Shown here: piece by piece, positions 9,601 through 15,239 of the stretch
Layout of the letters: each line of letters begins with the position of its first letter
How positions within the stretch are numbered: position 1 is the stretch's first letter
Source: Desulfobacteraceae bacterium
GTDB taxonomy: Bacteria > Desulfobacterota > Desulfobacteria > Desulfobacterales > Desulfococcaceae
Direction of reading: 5' to 3'
DNA: 51,011 bases
NCBI GenBank assembly: GCA_011390755.1
Contig: JAABRU010000021.1
Span: 1 to 51,011, forward strand
Notes under the pieces: model-generated
Seen by the model: only the letters and a program-made list of their open reading frames with translations
What the model was told of the DNA's origin: nothing
The model's database searches: none
Program-made: the position numbers and the translations under genes

Positions 9601-12589
9601 CCTGGAGGAAAACGGTGCCTGGGATGTTTTCTACAGGATTACCCGTCTGCTTCCCGCGGACGACTATACTGTTTCCCTCAGTTCCGACAGCTATCTGACC
9701 CGTTATTTCAGCGGGGACGGCGGAACCGGGGTTGCCCGTGAAAAGGATGCCTTCCCGGTCAGCACAGGGACTCCGGACGGGCCGGAGGTGAATTTTGTTC
9801 CGGATGCCGGGGTCATGATTTCCGGAACCGTGACTGCTGCGGATCTCAGCGGACTGCGGGCCGAAGCCTGGTCCGACAGTCTGGATGCGGGCAGCGGCGC
9901 GTTTGTTTCCGCGGACGGAACCTTTGCCATTTCCGGCCTGGAATCTGCCGGGGATTTCAAAGTTTCCGTGCTCCGTCCTGAAGGTCCGCCCCTGTATTAT
10001 CATCCGGACGGGGCCGTGTATGACAGAAACGCGTCCGGCCCGGTCAGCACATGGAACGGAAACGTGTCCGGCATTGACATAGGCGTACCCGAAGAAAAAA
10101 GCATTTCCGGAACCGTGCGGGACGCGGCGGGAAATCCCCTTTCCGGCATATGGGTGGAAGCGCAGTCGGATTCGCAGACCGCGGGTGGCAGTGCGTTCAG
10201 TCCTGAAAACGGAAATTATGAAATACAGGGACTTGTCCCTGGTTCGGATTACCGTGTTTCTGCCCGTCCGGACCGGCACAGTCCCTATGCCCCGCAGGAG
10301 AAAACCGGCATTGCTGCCGGAGCCCGGAATGCGGATTTTGTGCTTGAACCCCGTTCCCTGTTCCGCATCAGCGGTCACATTCTGGATGCGGACGGAGAAC
10401 CGGTTCCCAATGTGCGGGTGGAAATCTCATCGGATTCCCTGGATATTTTCGTGACATCCGCGGATGATTTCAACGGAAAGCAGGATCTGCACATTCCCAA
10501 AGAATATAAAATTGACGGACTGCCGGCCGCAGATGACTATACCGTCACGGCCCGCCCTTCCGCGGATGCGCCCTTTGCAGTCTTTGTACGCAGTAATGTT
10601 TCCATCCGGCAGGACACGGACATGAACATCGTTCTCACACCGGCCCTTTCCATGAGCGGCACGGTGACTGATGCGGCTGACGGAAGCCCGGTGGCGGATG
10701 CGCGTGTGACTGCATCCTCCGAGCGGCGGGCGTTCCGTGCCGAAACCCGCACCCCTGCGGACGGAACCTTTGTTATCGGCAACATGCCGGACATCCGGGA
10801 TTACCGGCTGACAGTGACAGCCGAAGGATACACGGACGCGGAAATGACAGACCTTTCCCCGTCCGGAGACATCCGCGTGGAACTGCACCGCACCGGCATC
10901 ATTTCCGGCACAGTCAGGGATGAAAACGGTTCCCCCCTGTCCGGGGTTCCGGTGGAGATATTCTCTTTGAAAACAGAATCCGATCCGCATTTCGGCGCAG
11001 CCATGCTGACCGGTACGGATGGGGAATTTGCCCTGAAAGGACTGCGCGCATACCATGATGACGGAAGTCCCGCGGAATACACCGTGACCGCGTATCCGGA
11101 GGAATACCCCCCGGCCGGAGCAGAAAACATAAGACCGGGGGAGACCGTGAATCTGACCGTGATCCCCGGAGAGGAATTCAGCGGAACCGTGCGCAATGCG
11201 GACGGCAGTCTCCTGACAGGAGCGGATCTGTTCATTGATATTTTTGAAATACAGGGGGAATTTGTACTCACGGCCGACACAGAGGCGGACGGCACTTTCC
11301 GTAATGCATCCCTGGATCCGGATACCGGGTATGAACTCAGATTCATGGTCTATGCCGGAGAAAACCTGCTCCTGGCCCGGTGGGCCGGAAAGGGTGGCAT
11401 GGGTGTGAATGACCGTGCGGACGCGGTCGCTTACAGTTCCGGAACACCCCTGGATTTCCGTTTCAGCGAAACAGTGCGGATTCCCTCCTCTTTGCGCAGA
11501 AATGCGGTACACAGGGCGGACAGATCCGGAAGCGGTGAAACCGCTGTGCGCAACCTCCGGTCCGTCCCGCGGGAACTCATATACAGAGACGGCACTGTCA
11601 CCGCAAAATGGGATCCCTCATTGCAGGGGGAAGACCCGGAAACCGGGGAAAAATACTATTATATATTCAGCAGGGAGTCAGGTTTCGCCGTGACAAAACG
11701 CACGGCCCCGCGCAGCCGTCCTGTCACGGTGCGCAGGGTTACGGAGAACGGGCTGCGGGGAAACAATACGGATTTCCACTGCTATGTGGCGGCTGTGGAT
11801 GCGCGCGGGCAGATCGGCGAAACCCGTTCCGTGACCTTCCGTAGCGACACGGTTCCGCCCCTGAACCCGAAAATCTCTGTTCCGGCAAAAACAACCCTGC
11901 CTTCTGTTTCCCTGGAACTGGCGGCCGGAGGTGCGGTGGAAATATATCTGAGCAATATCACCTACGGACAGGGCGGAAACTGGGAATCCCTGACACAGCG
12001 GAGGACATGGGAACTGACCGAAGGGGACGGGCTGAAAAAGATATATGCCCGCTTCCGGGACAGGGCCGGGAACACGGTCAACGCATTTGCCGCCACGGAG
12101 AAAATACCGGATTTCGACCCGGACACCCAGCATAAAATCACCGTGGAAACCGGCCCCGGAGGGAAAATTATCCCCGCAGGCGAAGTCATTGTCAACTCCG
12201 GGGATGACCTGACACTTGCGGTCACACCGGATACGGGCTACGGAACCGGAACGGTGACGGTGGACAATATCCCCGTGCGGCTCAATAATGACAGTCAGTT
12301 CACCCTGGTCAGCATCCGCGCGGATCATACCTTTGCCGTGACCTTCACCCCGGCATCGGAAAAAACCCATGTCATCACAGCCACCGCAGGCCCTTACGGC
12401 AGCATCAGCCCCTCCGGAAAAATCACCGTTCCCGAAGGTGCGGATCAGGCATTTTCCATTGTGCCGGTGGAGGGGTACGGAATTGCGGAAGTCCTGGCGG
12501 ACGGACAACCGGTGACTCCGGACGCGGACGGCGGTTTTGTCTTCCGCAATGTGACCGGGGATCATTCCATATCTGTGACCTTCCGATAG
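668..12589 (+). CDS. Giant secreted multidomain adhesin-like protein (3973 aa)
   Basis: ATG 668 follows AAAGGAG (654-660). Residues 1-36 form a Sec signal peptide ending LYA. Residues 38-380 are seven 49-residue repeats (WVQVGTAGFSAG... SLAID... KASVMKFDG) that probably build a seven-bladed beta-propeller. Next come an Fn3-like region (about 380-495), a LamG/concanavalin-type domain (about 498-720), a second Fn3-like region, a second LamG (about 833-1050) and a beta-helix-like stretch (about 1060-1190). About 15 cadherin-like repeats with the NDAPVI signature follow (about 1240-2840). Eight CnaB/carboxypeptidase-regulatory-like repeats starting (I/M)SGTV occupy about 2845-3600. The C-terminus has Fn3-like and two InlB-B-type repeats. 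No LPXTG, barrel or transmembrane anchor is visible. A surface adhesin or matrix protein is inferred; the ligand is unknown. Its secretion partner is not in the window. Confidence 0.85.
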   Translation: MKTLFYFSQKPYAVQKSVRLLLAVCMVLFVSSNLYAGWVQVGTAGFSAGTATYMSLAIDSSNTPYVAYQDMANSQKASVMKFDGANWVQVGTAGFSAGQADYISLAIDSSNTPYVTYQDMANSQKASVMKFDGTNWVQVGAAGFSAGTATYISLAIDGGNTPVVAYTDNANGGKASVMKFDGASWVQVGTAGFSAAGAGYNSLAIDSSNTPVVAYQDGANAGKASVMKFDGTSWVQVGTAGFSAAPVGYTSLAIDSSNTPVMAYQDGANSQKASVMKFDGTNWVQVGAAGFSADRADYTSLAIDSGNTPVVAYTDNANGNKASVMKFDGANWVQVGTAGFSAGTATYMSLAIDSSNTPVAAYQDWANSNKASVMKYITDEPENQANSLNFTSVTGTSMTFEWTRGDGANCIVVMKSGSAVDSDPVDLTAYTADAAFGTGSETGTGNYVVYSGTGSTVTVTGLTAGTTYHVAVYEYNGSGGTENYLISTPASGNIITAPGNALDFTGSNNYVEMNDFQLGTSDFTIEFWMNGTAGGIDQYVLTNRTSEGDANGNWFVCNYLSASQSMGFGMAADGSGGGGGVNSLDGAIPAGVWHHVAITRDGTMITIFIDGVQNNQTTDSFVRNLTVTSNTARFGDWVGYNRPYQGKLDEVRIWNTPRSQADIQNNMNTTLTGNEAGLVAYYRFDRGTACGNNTGINTLPDLTSNGNDGTLYNFDLSTPDCSSNWTTADWNYGYPYVTTDNVTNITGADAVVGGNVVNEGTSAVTARGICWNTTGNPTISDANISMGSGPGPFSGSMTGLTAGETYYVRAYAVNTGGTVYGEQDIFTPVMPPPGNALDFGGADDYVSIPSAPLLTLSTPNFTVESWVYLNDNSTTQYIANNGWASHCWPGWSLGIGSIYSTQTGKAVFIINRDNVFPQTNYTEVVSTEPVPVGQWVHIAASYDGSNLRLYINGVLNSTVVTSGLPYDYLPTITLGSEGNSSTAQLNGVLDEVRIWNVARTQAQIKNRMNNVIDPATPGLTAYYRFDNVSGTTLPDLTANANNGTLVNGPVWTDSEAFTVWTGAVSTEWNNAANWSDGVPTASDNVSIPAGALYSPEISTSGQCGHLVIQSGAALNIPGTGVLNVYGNWINLGTCNAGNSTVILSGQNQAVYGSNTFYNLQKAGTGIETLKFAAGSTQTVTGELILSDMMQKSTMPGTQWNIDAQGTVSASGLDVQDANAVTLIDVRGQGCTDSGNNVNWIFDNTAPVVNLDPDNSLGGPDDGNNEITFTEGGSPVSAADMDAAVTDAEDAVMQTLTLTVTGIADGTDEIITIGGTDFPQNADKTTGGNAGSTVFTLAYTQSTGIFLITGQGGAEMPLADLNLLIRGITYVNMSENPTSGDRILAFTANDGFADSLSVQSVITVNAVNDAPVIESQNPLSTNEDTALTIQFTDLTVTDPDNAYPTGFILTVQSGTDYTVSGTTVTPVLDFNGTLTVPVLVNDGTDDSSVFSLSVTVNPVNDAPVIASQNPLSTDEDTALTIQFTDLTVTDPDNAYPTGFTLTVQSGTDYTVSGTTVTPIPDFNGTLTVPVLVNDGTDDSNVFSLSVTVIPVNDAPVIESQNPLSTDEDTALTIQFTDLLVTDPDNAYPTGFTLTVQSGTNYTVSGTQITPALNYTGPLTVPVLVNDGGLDSNVFSLSVTVIPVNDAPVIESQNPLSTDEDTALTIQFTALTVTDPDNAYPTGFTLTVQTGSNYTVSGTTVTPVLDFNGTLTVPVLVNDGTDDSSVFSLSVTVNAVNDAPVIDSQNAVSIPANTSLTIVTGFLSVTDPDSFWPDDFTVTAGDGANYTRTGNIITADTGFAGTLTVPVTVNDGTADSIPFPFVITVTALNIPVITGQTSLTTAEDTPLTLTLDDLTVSDPDSVYPDDFTLSVQTGSSYTVSGTTVIPAPDFSGNLTVSVMVNDGTNDSSVFNVSITVTPANDAPLLDNTGEMALTAIDEDAVTDADNPGTSVADILLSGGGDRITDPDAGAVEGIAVTSAADSTGQWQYDIGAGFTSFPAVTETAALLLPDTAVIRFVPDTDFSGLLSPGIVFRAWDQTFGTGGIQADVSANGGITTFSAETETASVMVNPVNDAPVITGQTSLSIPENTAITVALSHLTVTDPDNTWPDGFILTVPAGDNYTVSGTTVTPDPGFSGILRVSVMVNDGELDSESYPLSVAVDFVNDAPIITGQNPLSTDEDVPLAIQLTDLTVSDADSEYPADFTLTVQPGTAYTVSGNLITPAADYSGSLTVPVQVNDGISASNVYNLTVTVNPVNDAPVITGQTEVSMSENTAIVILLSHLTVTDPDNMYPDGFTLTVLPGTAYTVSGTTVTPVLDFTGTLTVPLTVNDGISDSSVFSFVITVNGENDALLITGQNPLSVNEDTPIVIHLTDIIVSDPENMYPSGFSLTVQPGSNYTVSGTTLTPAQNYNGPLTVPALVNDGTQDSNIFNLTISVTPVNDVPVIIGQTALSIAEDTPFTVHPANLIVDEPDGDPLSLTVMPGQNYTVSGNTVTPAKEFSGLLTIPVTVSDGKAVSDVFMLTVRVSFTDDQPVITAQSVLITAEETGLTVTLNDLTGDDPDTPYPAGFTLTLQAGENYTLSGNTVTPVKDFYGSLRVPVTVNDGKSSSNVFILSVSVSNVNDPPLIISEPVLKAVEDEPWRYEITVSDPDPEDSFTVTSDNLPPWLRIEGTVLSGTPGNDDTGEYQINLTLSDGNGGRALQSFTLAVEPVNDAPVIIANNTRTTTELTPLTVTFNDLIVEDPDSIYPEEFTLTLYPGKNYSLEGQTVTPPAGFAGTLTVPVTVNDGYAESPRYDMKVEVTERPEIRSISGTVTNLEKDRELWINAVSRSLDDFEYIILRGTGEPVIPYIIEHLKPSHDFRVEISSTDYPYQVYRGKESWEEADAIDISERNFAGADFVLPPPVGEISGRIFLPDTARAGQSVLLRASSASAGASGAAEIILEENGAWDVFYRITRLLPADDYTVSLSSDSYLTRYFSGDGGTGVAREKDAFPVSTGTPDGPEVNFVPDAGVMISGTVTAADLSGLRAEAWSDSLDAGSGAFVSADGTFAISGLESAGDFKVSVLRPEGPPLYYHPDGAVYDRNASGPVSTWNGNVSGIDIGVPEEKSISGTVRDAAGNPLSGIWVEAQSDSQTAGGSAFSPENGNYEIQGLVPGSDYRVSARPDRHSPYAPQEKTGIAAGARNADFVLEPRSLFRISGHILDADGEPVPNVRVEISSDSLDIFVTSADDFNGKQDLHIPKEYKIDGLPAADDYTVTARPSADAPFAVFVRSNVSIRQDTDMNIVLTPALSMSGTVTDAADGSPVADARVTASSERRAFRAETRTPADGTFVIGNMPDIRDYRLTVTAEGYTDAEMTDLSPSGDIRVELHRTGIISGTVRDENGSPLSGVPVEIFSLKTESDPHFGAAMLTGTDGEFALKGLRAYHDDGSPAEYTVTAYPEEYPPAGAENIRPGETVNLTVIPGEEFSGTVRNADGSLLTGADLFIDIFEIQGEFVLTADTEADGTFRNASLDPDTGYELRFMVYAGENLLLARWAGKGGMGVNDRADAVAYSSGTPLDFRFSETVRIPSSLRRNAVHRADRSGSGETAVRNLRSVPRELIYRDGTVTAKWDPSLQGEDPETGEKYYYIFSRESGFAVTKRTAPRSRPVTVRRVTENGLRGNNTDFHCYVAAVDARGQIGETRSVTFRSDTVPPLNPKISVPAKTTLPSVSLELAAGGAVEIYLSNITYGQGGNWESLTQRRTWELTEGDGLKKIYARFRDRAGNTVNAFAATEKIPDFDPDTQHKITVETGPGGKIIPAGEVIVNSGDDLTLAVTPDTGYGTGTVTVDNIPVRLNNDSQFTLVSIRADHTFAVTFTPASEKTHVITATAGPYGSISPSGKITVPEGADQAFSIVPVEGYGIAEVLADGQPVTPDADGGFVFRNVTGDHSISVTFR
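779..1807 (+). repeat. Seven in-frame 147 bp tandem repeats
   Basis: The TGGGT(G/T)CAGGTCGG unit start recurs at 779, 926, 1073, 1220, 1367, 1514 and 1661, exactly every 147 bases. The copies are very similar at the DNA level and differ mostly at a few codons after FSA and around the NxxKAS segment. The array keeps frame, so unequal recombination would add or remove whole propeller blades. Confidence 0.85.
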
Positions 12590-12607
12590 CACGGCAGGCA
12601 GGTGCGG

Positions 12608-12633
12608 CGTTCCCGCGCGGGAGCGTGGGAACG
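12608..12633. repeat. GC-rich hairpin just after the giant gene
   Basis: CGTTCCCGCGCGGGAGCGTGGGAACG begins 18 bases after the stop of the giant gene. The same motif lies at about 20280-20305. It can fold as a hairpin but has no T-tract, so it is a dispersed repeat that might also slow transcription or protect an mRNA end. Confidence 0.5.
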
Positions 12634-12681
12634 ATCAGCATTACACCTTATCGGGTTCTGCTAACTGGCAACTGTGTAATA

Positions 12682-12809
12682 GACCTTATCGGAAATAAAA
12701 AAATGACAGAAAATCTCACCGCAAAGACGCAGAGAACGCAAAGATGTAAAGGGGTTTTTCTTTGCGTCCTCTGCGTCTTTGCGGTGAAAACCTTATTTCC
12801 GATAATGTC
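12682..12809. mobile_element. Nested inverted-repeat element (TTATCGGAAATAA termini)
   Basis: GACCTTATCGGAAATAA (12682-12698) is the reverse complement, with one mismatch, of 12793-12809. The element is flanked by TA on both sides. Inside it a second long inverted repeat, CACCGCAAAGACGCAGAG against CTCTGCGTCTTTGCGGTG, forms a hairpin around 12718-12786. The outer termini plus TA flanks suggest a non-autonomous TA-inserting element. A right-end fragment of the same family is at 107-124. Confidence 0.7.
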
Positions 12810-12887
12810 TAATGTAACATCGTCTTTGAAAAAGGAGTGCGAAAGACCGCTCTGCTTTCGCACTCCGGCGCACTTCGCCGGTTTTCT

Positions 12888-14504
12888 TTAGGAATGATCT
12901 GCAGGTCCGCCCGGCAGAAAATCGCCCAGTGTACCCCACTGATAATCACTGATACTGCGTTCTGTGCTGTCAAAAGCGATTCCCATCAGGAAAATATCCT
13001 TCCCGGATGTCAGATAAGGTTCATAATATCGTTTTTCCAGTATCTGTTCAATGGCCACGGATGCACCCTGATCGCATTTGAGTTCGATGATGTAAATTAT
13101 ATCGGAAAATTCGGCTTTCATATCCAGCCTGCCCATACTGCTCAGCACTTCCGTATCCGTATCCACTCCCGAAGCCGAGAGCATGAGGTAAAACATGGTA
13201 TGGTAATAAGATTCGCCCTGATTGGCAATCTGTGTGTAGGGAACAGAGGCATATATGCTTTTCACGGTCCGGATAAAGCTTTCCATATCTTTTTCCTCCA
13301 GGTACCGGTACAGGTTTTTATAAGCCCCCATGATTCTCAGATCCCGGATACCGGCGAAATCATTGAGCAGATAAGAGAGAAATGAGGTTTTCACTTCCTG
13401 GTTGGGGTATCCCATCCGGTAGATTCCGACCCTTCTGTCAAAATCCCTGATCGTTATATATCCGGTCTGGAAAAGGAGGGGTTCGAGCCGGAGGTTGTCC
13501 AGATCATAAACGGAAAACAGTTCTTTGGGAAGCTCCATGTTTTCAATATCGGCCACAGGGTAGTCATTTTCCCGTATCAGGTTCAGCAGAAATGTCGGTG
13601 TGGCGGTTTCAAACCAGTGGTTTTCAAATCTTCCCGTTTTTAAAAATCTGACGATTGAGAAGGGATTATAGACTTTGGTCTGACTTTCCGTAAAACGGTA
13701 TCCGTCATACCAGTTTCGCATATCCTGTCTGAGTCCGTCTGCGGGTATCTCTGCTTCGTGACTCAGCCTTCGGATGGGATCTGTAAAGCAGGATTCCAGT
13801 TCCTCTTCCGTATAACCCATAACAGCATCATATCTTTCCTGCATGGAAATATCATCCAGGTTGTTCAGATCCGAAAAAATACTGATTCTTGCAAATTTTG
13901 AAATGCCGGTAAGAAAGACAAAACGCAGGGCAGAGGATACCTCCGCTCCTTTCAGAACCCCGAAAAAGGGTTTGAGCAGGTCCCTGTTGGCTTTGGCAAT
14001 CTTCAGGTGCTCTTCCCCTTTTCCGATGTGCTCAATGATGGGTTTGTCATATTCATCCATCAGCACGACAACCCGTTCCCCGTATTTTTTGGACAGATTC
14101 ACGATAAGGTTTGTAAAAAGAAAGGGGAGGGAGGCTTTGTCAGGAAGGGTGATCCCGTTTTTTTCAGCCATATTCCGGATATACAGAAGCAGATCGTTTT
14201 CAAGTTCATAGGAGGTACTCATCCCCAATGCACTGAAATCAATGGTAATCACCGGGTGTTCTTTCCATTCCCAGTCGCTTTTGCCTATCCACAGGTCTTT
14301 GAACAGTTCCCGCTTTCCCCTGAAAAGATTCTCCAGGGTTGAAACCGTGAGGGATTTGCCGAAACGTCTGGGTCTGGCAAGAAAATAAAAACCCTGGGAC
14401 GGGCGGACCATTTCATAGATATACCGGGTCTTATCCACATAATAGAAATTGCCGGTGATCATCTGCTCAAAAACCTGAATCCCCACAGGTAAAAATTTTT
14501 CCAT
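12888..14504 (-). CDS. AAA-ATPase-like / PD-(D/E)XK nuclease family protein
   Basis: From the ATG at 14504 (preceded by GGAAAGG) the protein is 538 residues and begins MEKFLPVGIQVFEQM. Residues 40-52 carry FLARPRRFGKSL, the P-loop-like motif of the AAA-ATPase-like family. VVVLMDEYDKPI is a Walker-B-like strand further on. Near residue 473 the sequence YIIELKCDQ gives the ExK half of a PD-(D/E)XK nuclease-like C-terminal domain. This two-part architecture is common in multi-copy families of Bacteroidota and Desulfobacterota. The biological role is unknown; DNA transactions or defence are possible. The reading frame continues 32 codons upstream, but that part is repeat DNA (14544-14695). It stands alone, convergent with the giant gene. 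Confidence 0.8.
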   Translation of the reverse strand: MEKFLPVGIQVFEQMITGNFYYVDKTRYIYEMVRPSQGFYFLARPRRFGKSLTVSTLENLFRGKRELFKDLWIGKSDWEWKEHPVITIDFSALGMSTSYELENDLLLYIRNMAEKNGITLPDKASLPFLFTNLIVNLSKKYGERVVVLMDEYDKPIIEHIGKGEEHLKIAKANRDLLKPFFGVLKGAEVSSALRFVFLTGISKFARISIFSDLNNLDDISMQERYDAVMGYTEEELESCFTDPIRRLSHEAEIPADGLRQDMRNWYDGYRFTESQTKVYNPFSIVRFLKTGRFENHWFETATPTFLLNLIRENDYPVADIENMELPKELFSVYDLDNLRLEPLLFQTGYITIRDFDRRVGIYRMGYPNQEVKTSFLSYLLNDFAGIRDLRIMGAYKNLYRYLEEKDMESFIRTVKSIYASVPYTQIANQGESYYHTMFYLMLSASGVDTDTEVLSSMGRLDMKAEFSDIIYIIELKCDQGASVAIEQILEKRYYEPYLTSGKDIFLMGIAFDSTERSISDYQWGTLGDFLPGGPADHS

Positions 14505-14543
14505 AACCCTTTCCTTTCCCTGGGGATATTCTGAACCCCAGGT

Positions 14544-14695
14544 TACTGTTTTGTCAAAGTTGAACTGATGGGTATGCGGAACTGCGGGGACGTATTGCAT
14601 ATGTCCGGTATGAGCGGATTCAGGGCGTATGCAATACGCCCTGACAGGAGCAGTTTAACCCGTCATTTAAACGTTGACAGGGCACCAGAGTGTTT
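14544..14695. mobile_element. Inverted-repeat element with GTATGCAATACGCC core
   Basis: The left end TACTGTTTTGTCAAAGTTGAA and the reverse complement of the right end (TGGTGCCCTGTCAACGTTTA) are related. Both run on into an ATGGGT or GACGGGTTA motif. Inside lie a degenerate GTATTGCATATGTCC and a perfect GGGCGTATGCAATACGCCC palindrome. A better-preserved copy is at 32808-32956. It lies immediately upstream of the AAA/PD-(D/E)XK gene and may affect its promoter. Confidence 0.6.
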
Positions 14696-14756
14696 TTTCT
14701 GATGTATAACATTTCCGGAACAGTTATTCAACTGGCACAACACTGTTATAGTGATC

Positions 14757-14871
14757 CAATTTTGATGAATATGTAAAAAGTCCGAAATCCGGGTATTTCA
14801 GCAGTTTAACATGCTGATTTTACTAAGGCTGAATTCTGGAAAAATGACTTTTTACCGGTTCATCAATTTTG
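14757..14871. mobile_element. Inverted-repeat element (TTGATGAA...GTAAAAAGTC termini)
   Basis: CAATTTTGATGAATATGTAAAAAGTC near 14757-14782 is matched in inverted orientation by 14846-14871 (GACTTTTTACCGGTTCATCA and flank). A related element is at 45098-45201, and a lone end (TTGATGAATCAGTAAAAAGTC) lies near 40813. It has no coding capacity. Confidence 0.55.
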
Positions 14872-14905
14872 CTTTTTCCAAAAACAGGGTCAAAATTTTA
14901 TGACT

Positions 14906-14942
14906 TGCCTTCTCCCCTCCCTCAGGGGAGGGAGTCTTTTTC
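14906..14942 (+). terminator. Hairpin plus T-run, terminator-like
   Basis: CTCCCCTCCCTCAGGGGAG is followed by GGAGTCTTTTT. The stem is GC-rich and ends in a short T-run on the plus strand. No plus-strand gene lies immediately upstream, so its role is doubtful; it may just be repeat debris. Between it and 15056 I see nothing further. Confidence 0.3.
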
Positions 14943-15055
14943 AACGGATTTGACCCACTGCCGTTTTTTTTATGAATTTCTTACTTGCAAAAATGAACCG
15001 TTTCGGAGTAAATCTAATCAGGTGATTAGAAAATGAATATTTATCTGTACGATAG

Positions 15056-15202
15056 TGGACTGTCAAATATATTTCTGCATACTCAGAAAAACTGAAAGTC
15101 TGGCAGACTTCCAAACGACTCGACTGAGCTCGCCGAAATCTTTCAGTTTGGACTCCCCGGTCCGGACTTTTTAAAAGGGTAAAAAATTTATTTGACAGTC
15201 CA
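15056..15202. mobile_element. Inverted-repeat element, TGGACTGTCAAATA termini (copy 1)
   Basis: TGGACTGTCAAATA at 15056-15069 is exactly the reverse complement of TATTTGACAGTCCA at 15189-15202. The interior carries CTTTCAGTTTGGACTCC and CCGGTCCGGACTTTTTAAAAGG, which are shared with the second copy at 49844-49959. It ends 37 bases before the TpsA-like gene and so sits in that gene's leader or promoter region. Confidence 0.75.
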
Positions 15203-15239
15203 GTAGACTCATATCTTTTTACTGACAGGAGGGGGTGGA

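Noticed and set aside
12718-12786. Attenuator or terminator for the giant gene
   Set aside because: The hairpin has no T-run after the stem and is contained within inverted termini flanked by TA, so a mobile repeat explains it better.
14505-14600. 32-codon N-terminal extension of the AAA/PD-(D/E)XK protein
   Set aside because: It is mobile-repeat DNA; the family start MEKFLPVG and a good ribosome site are at 14504.
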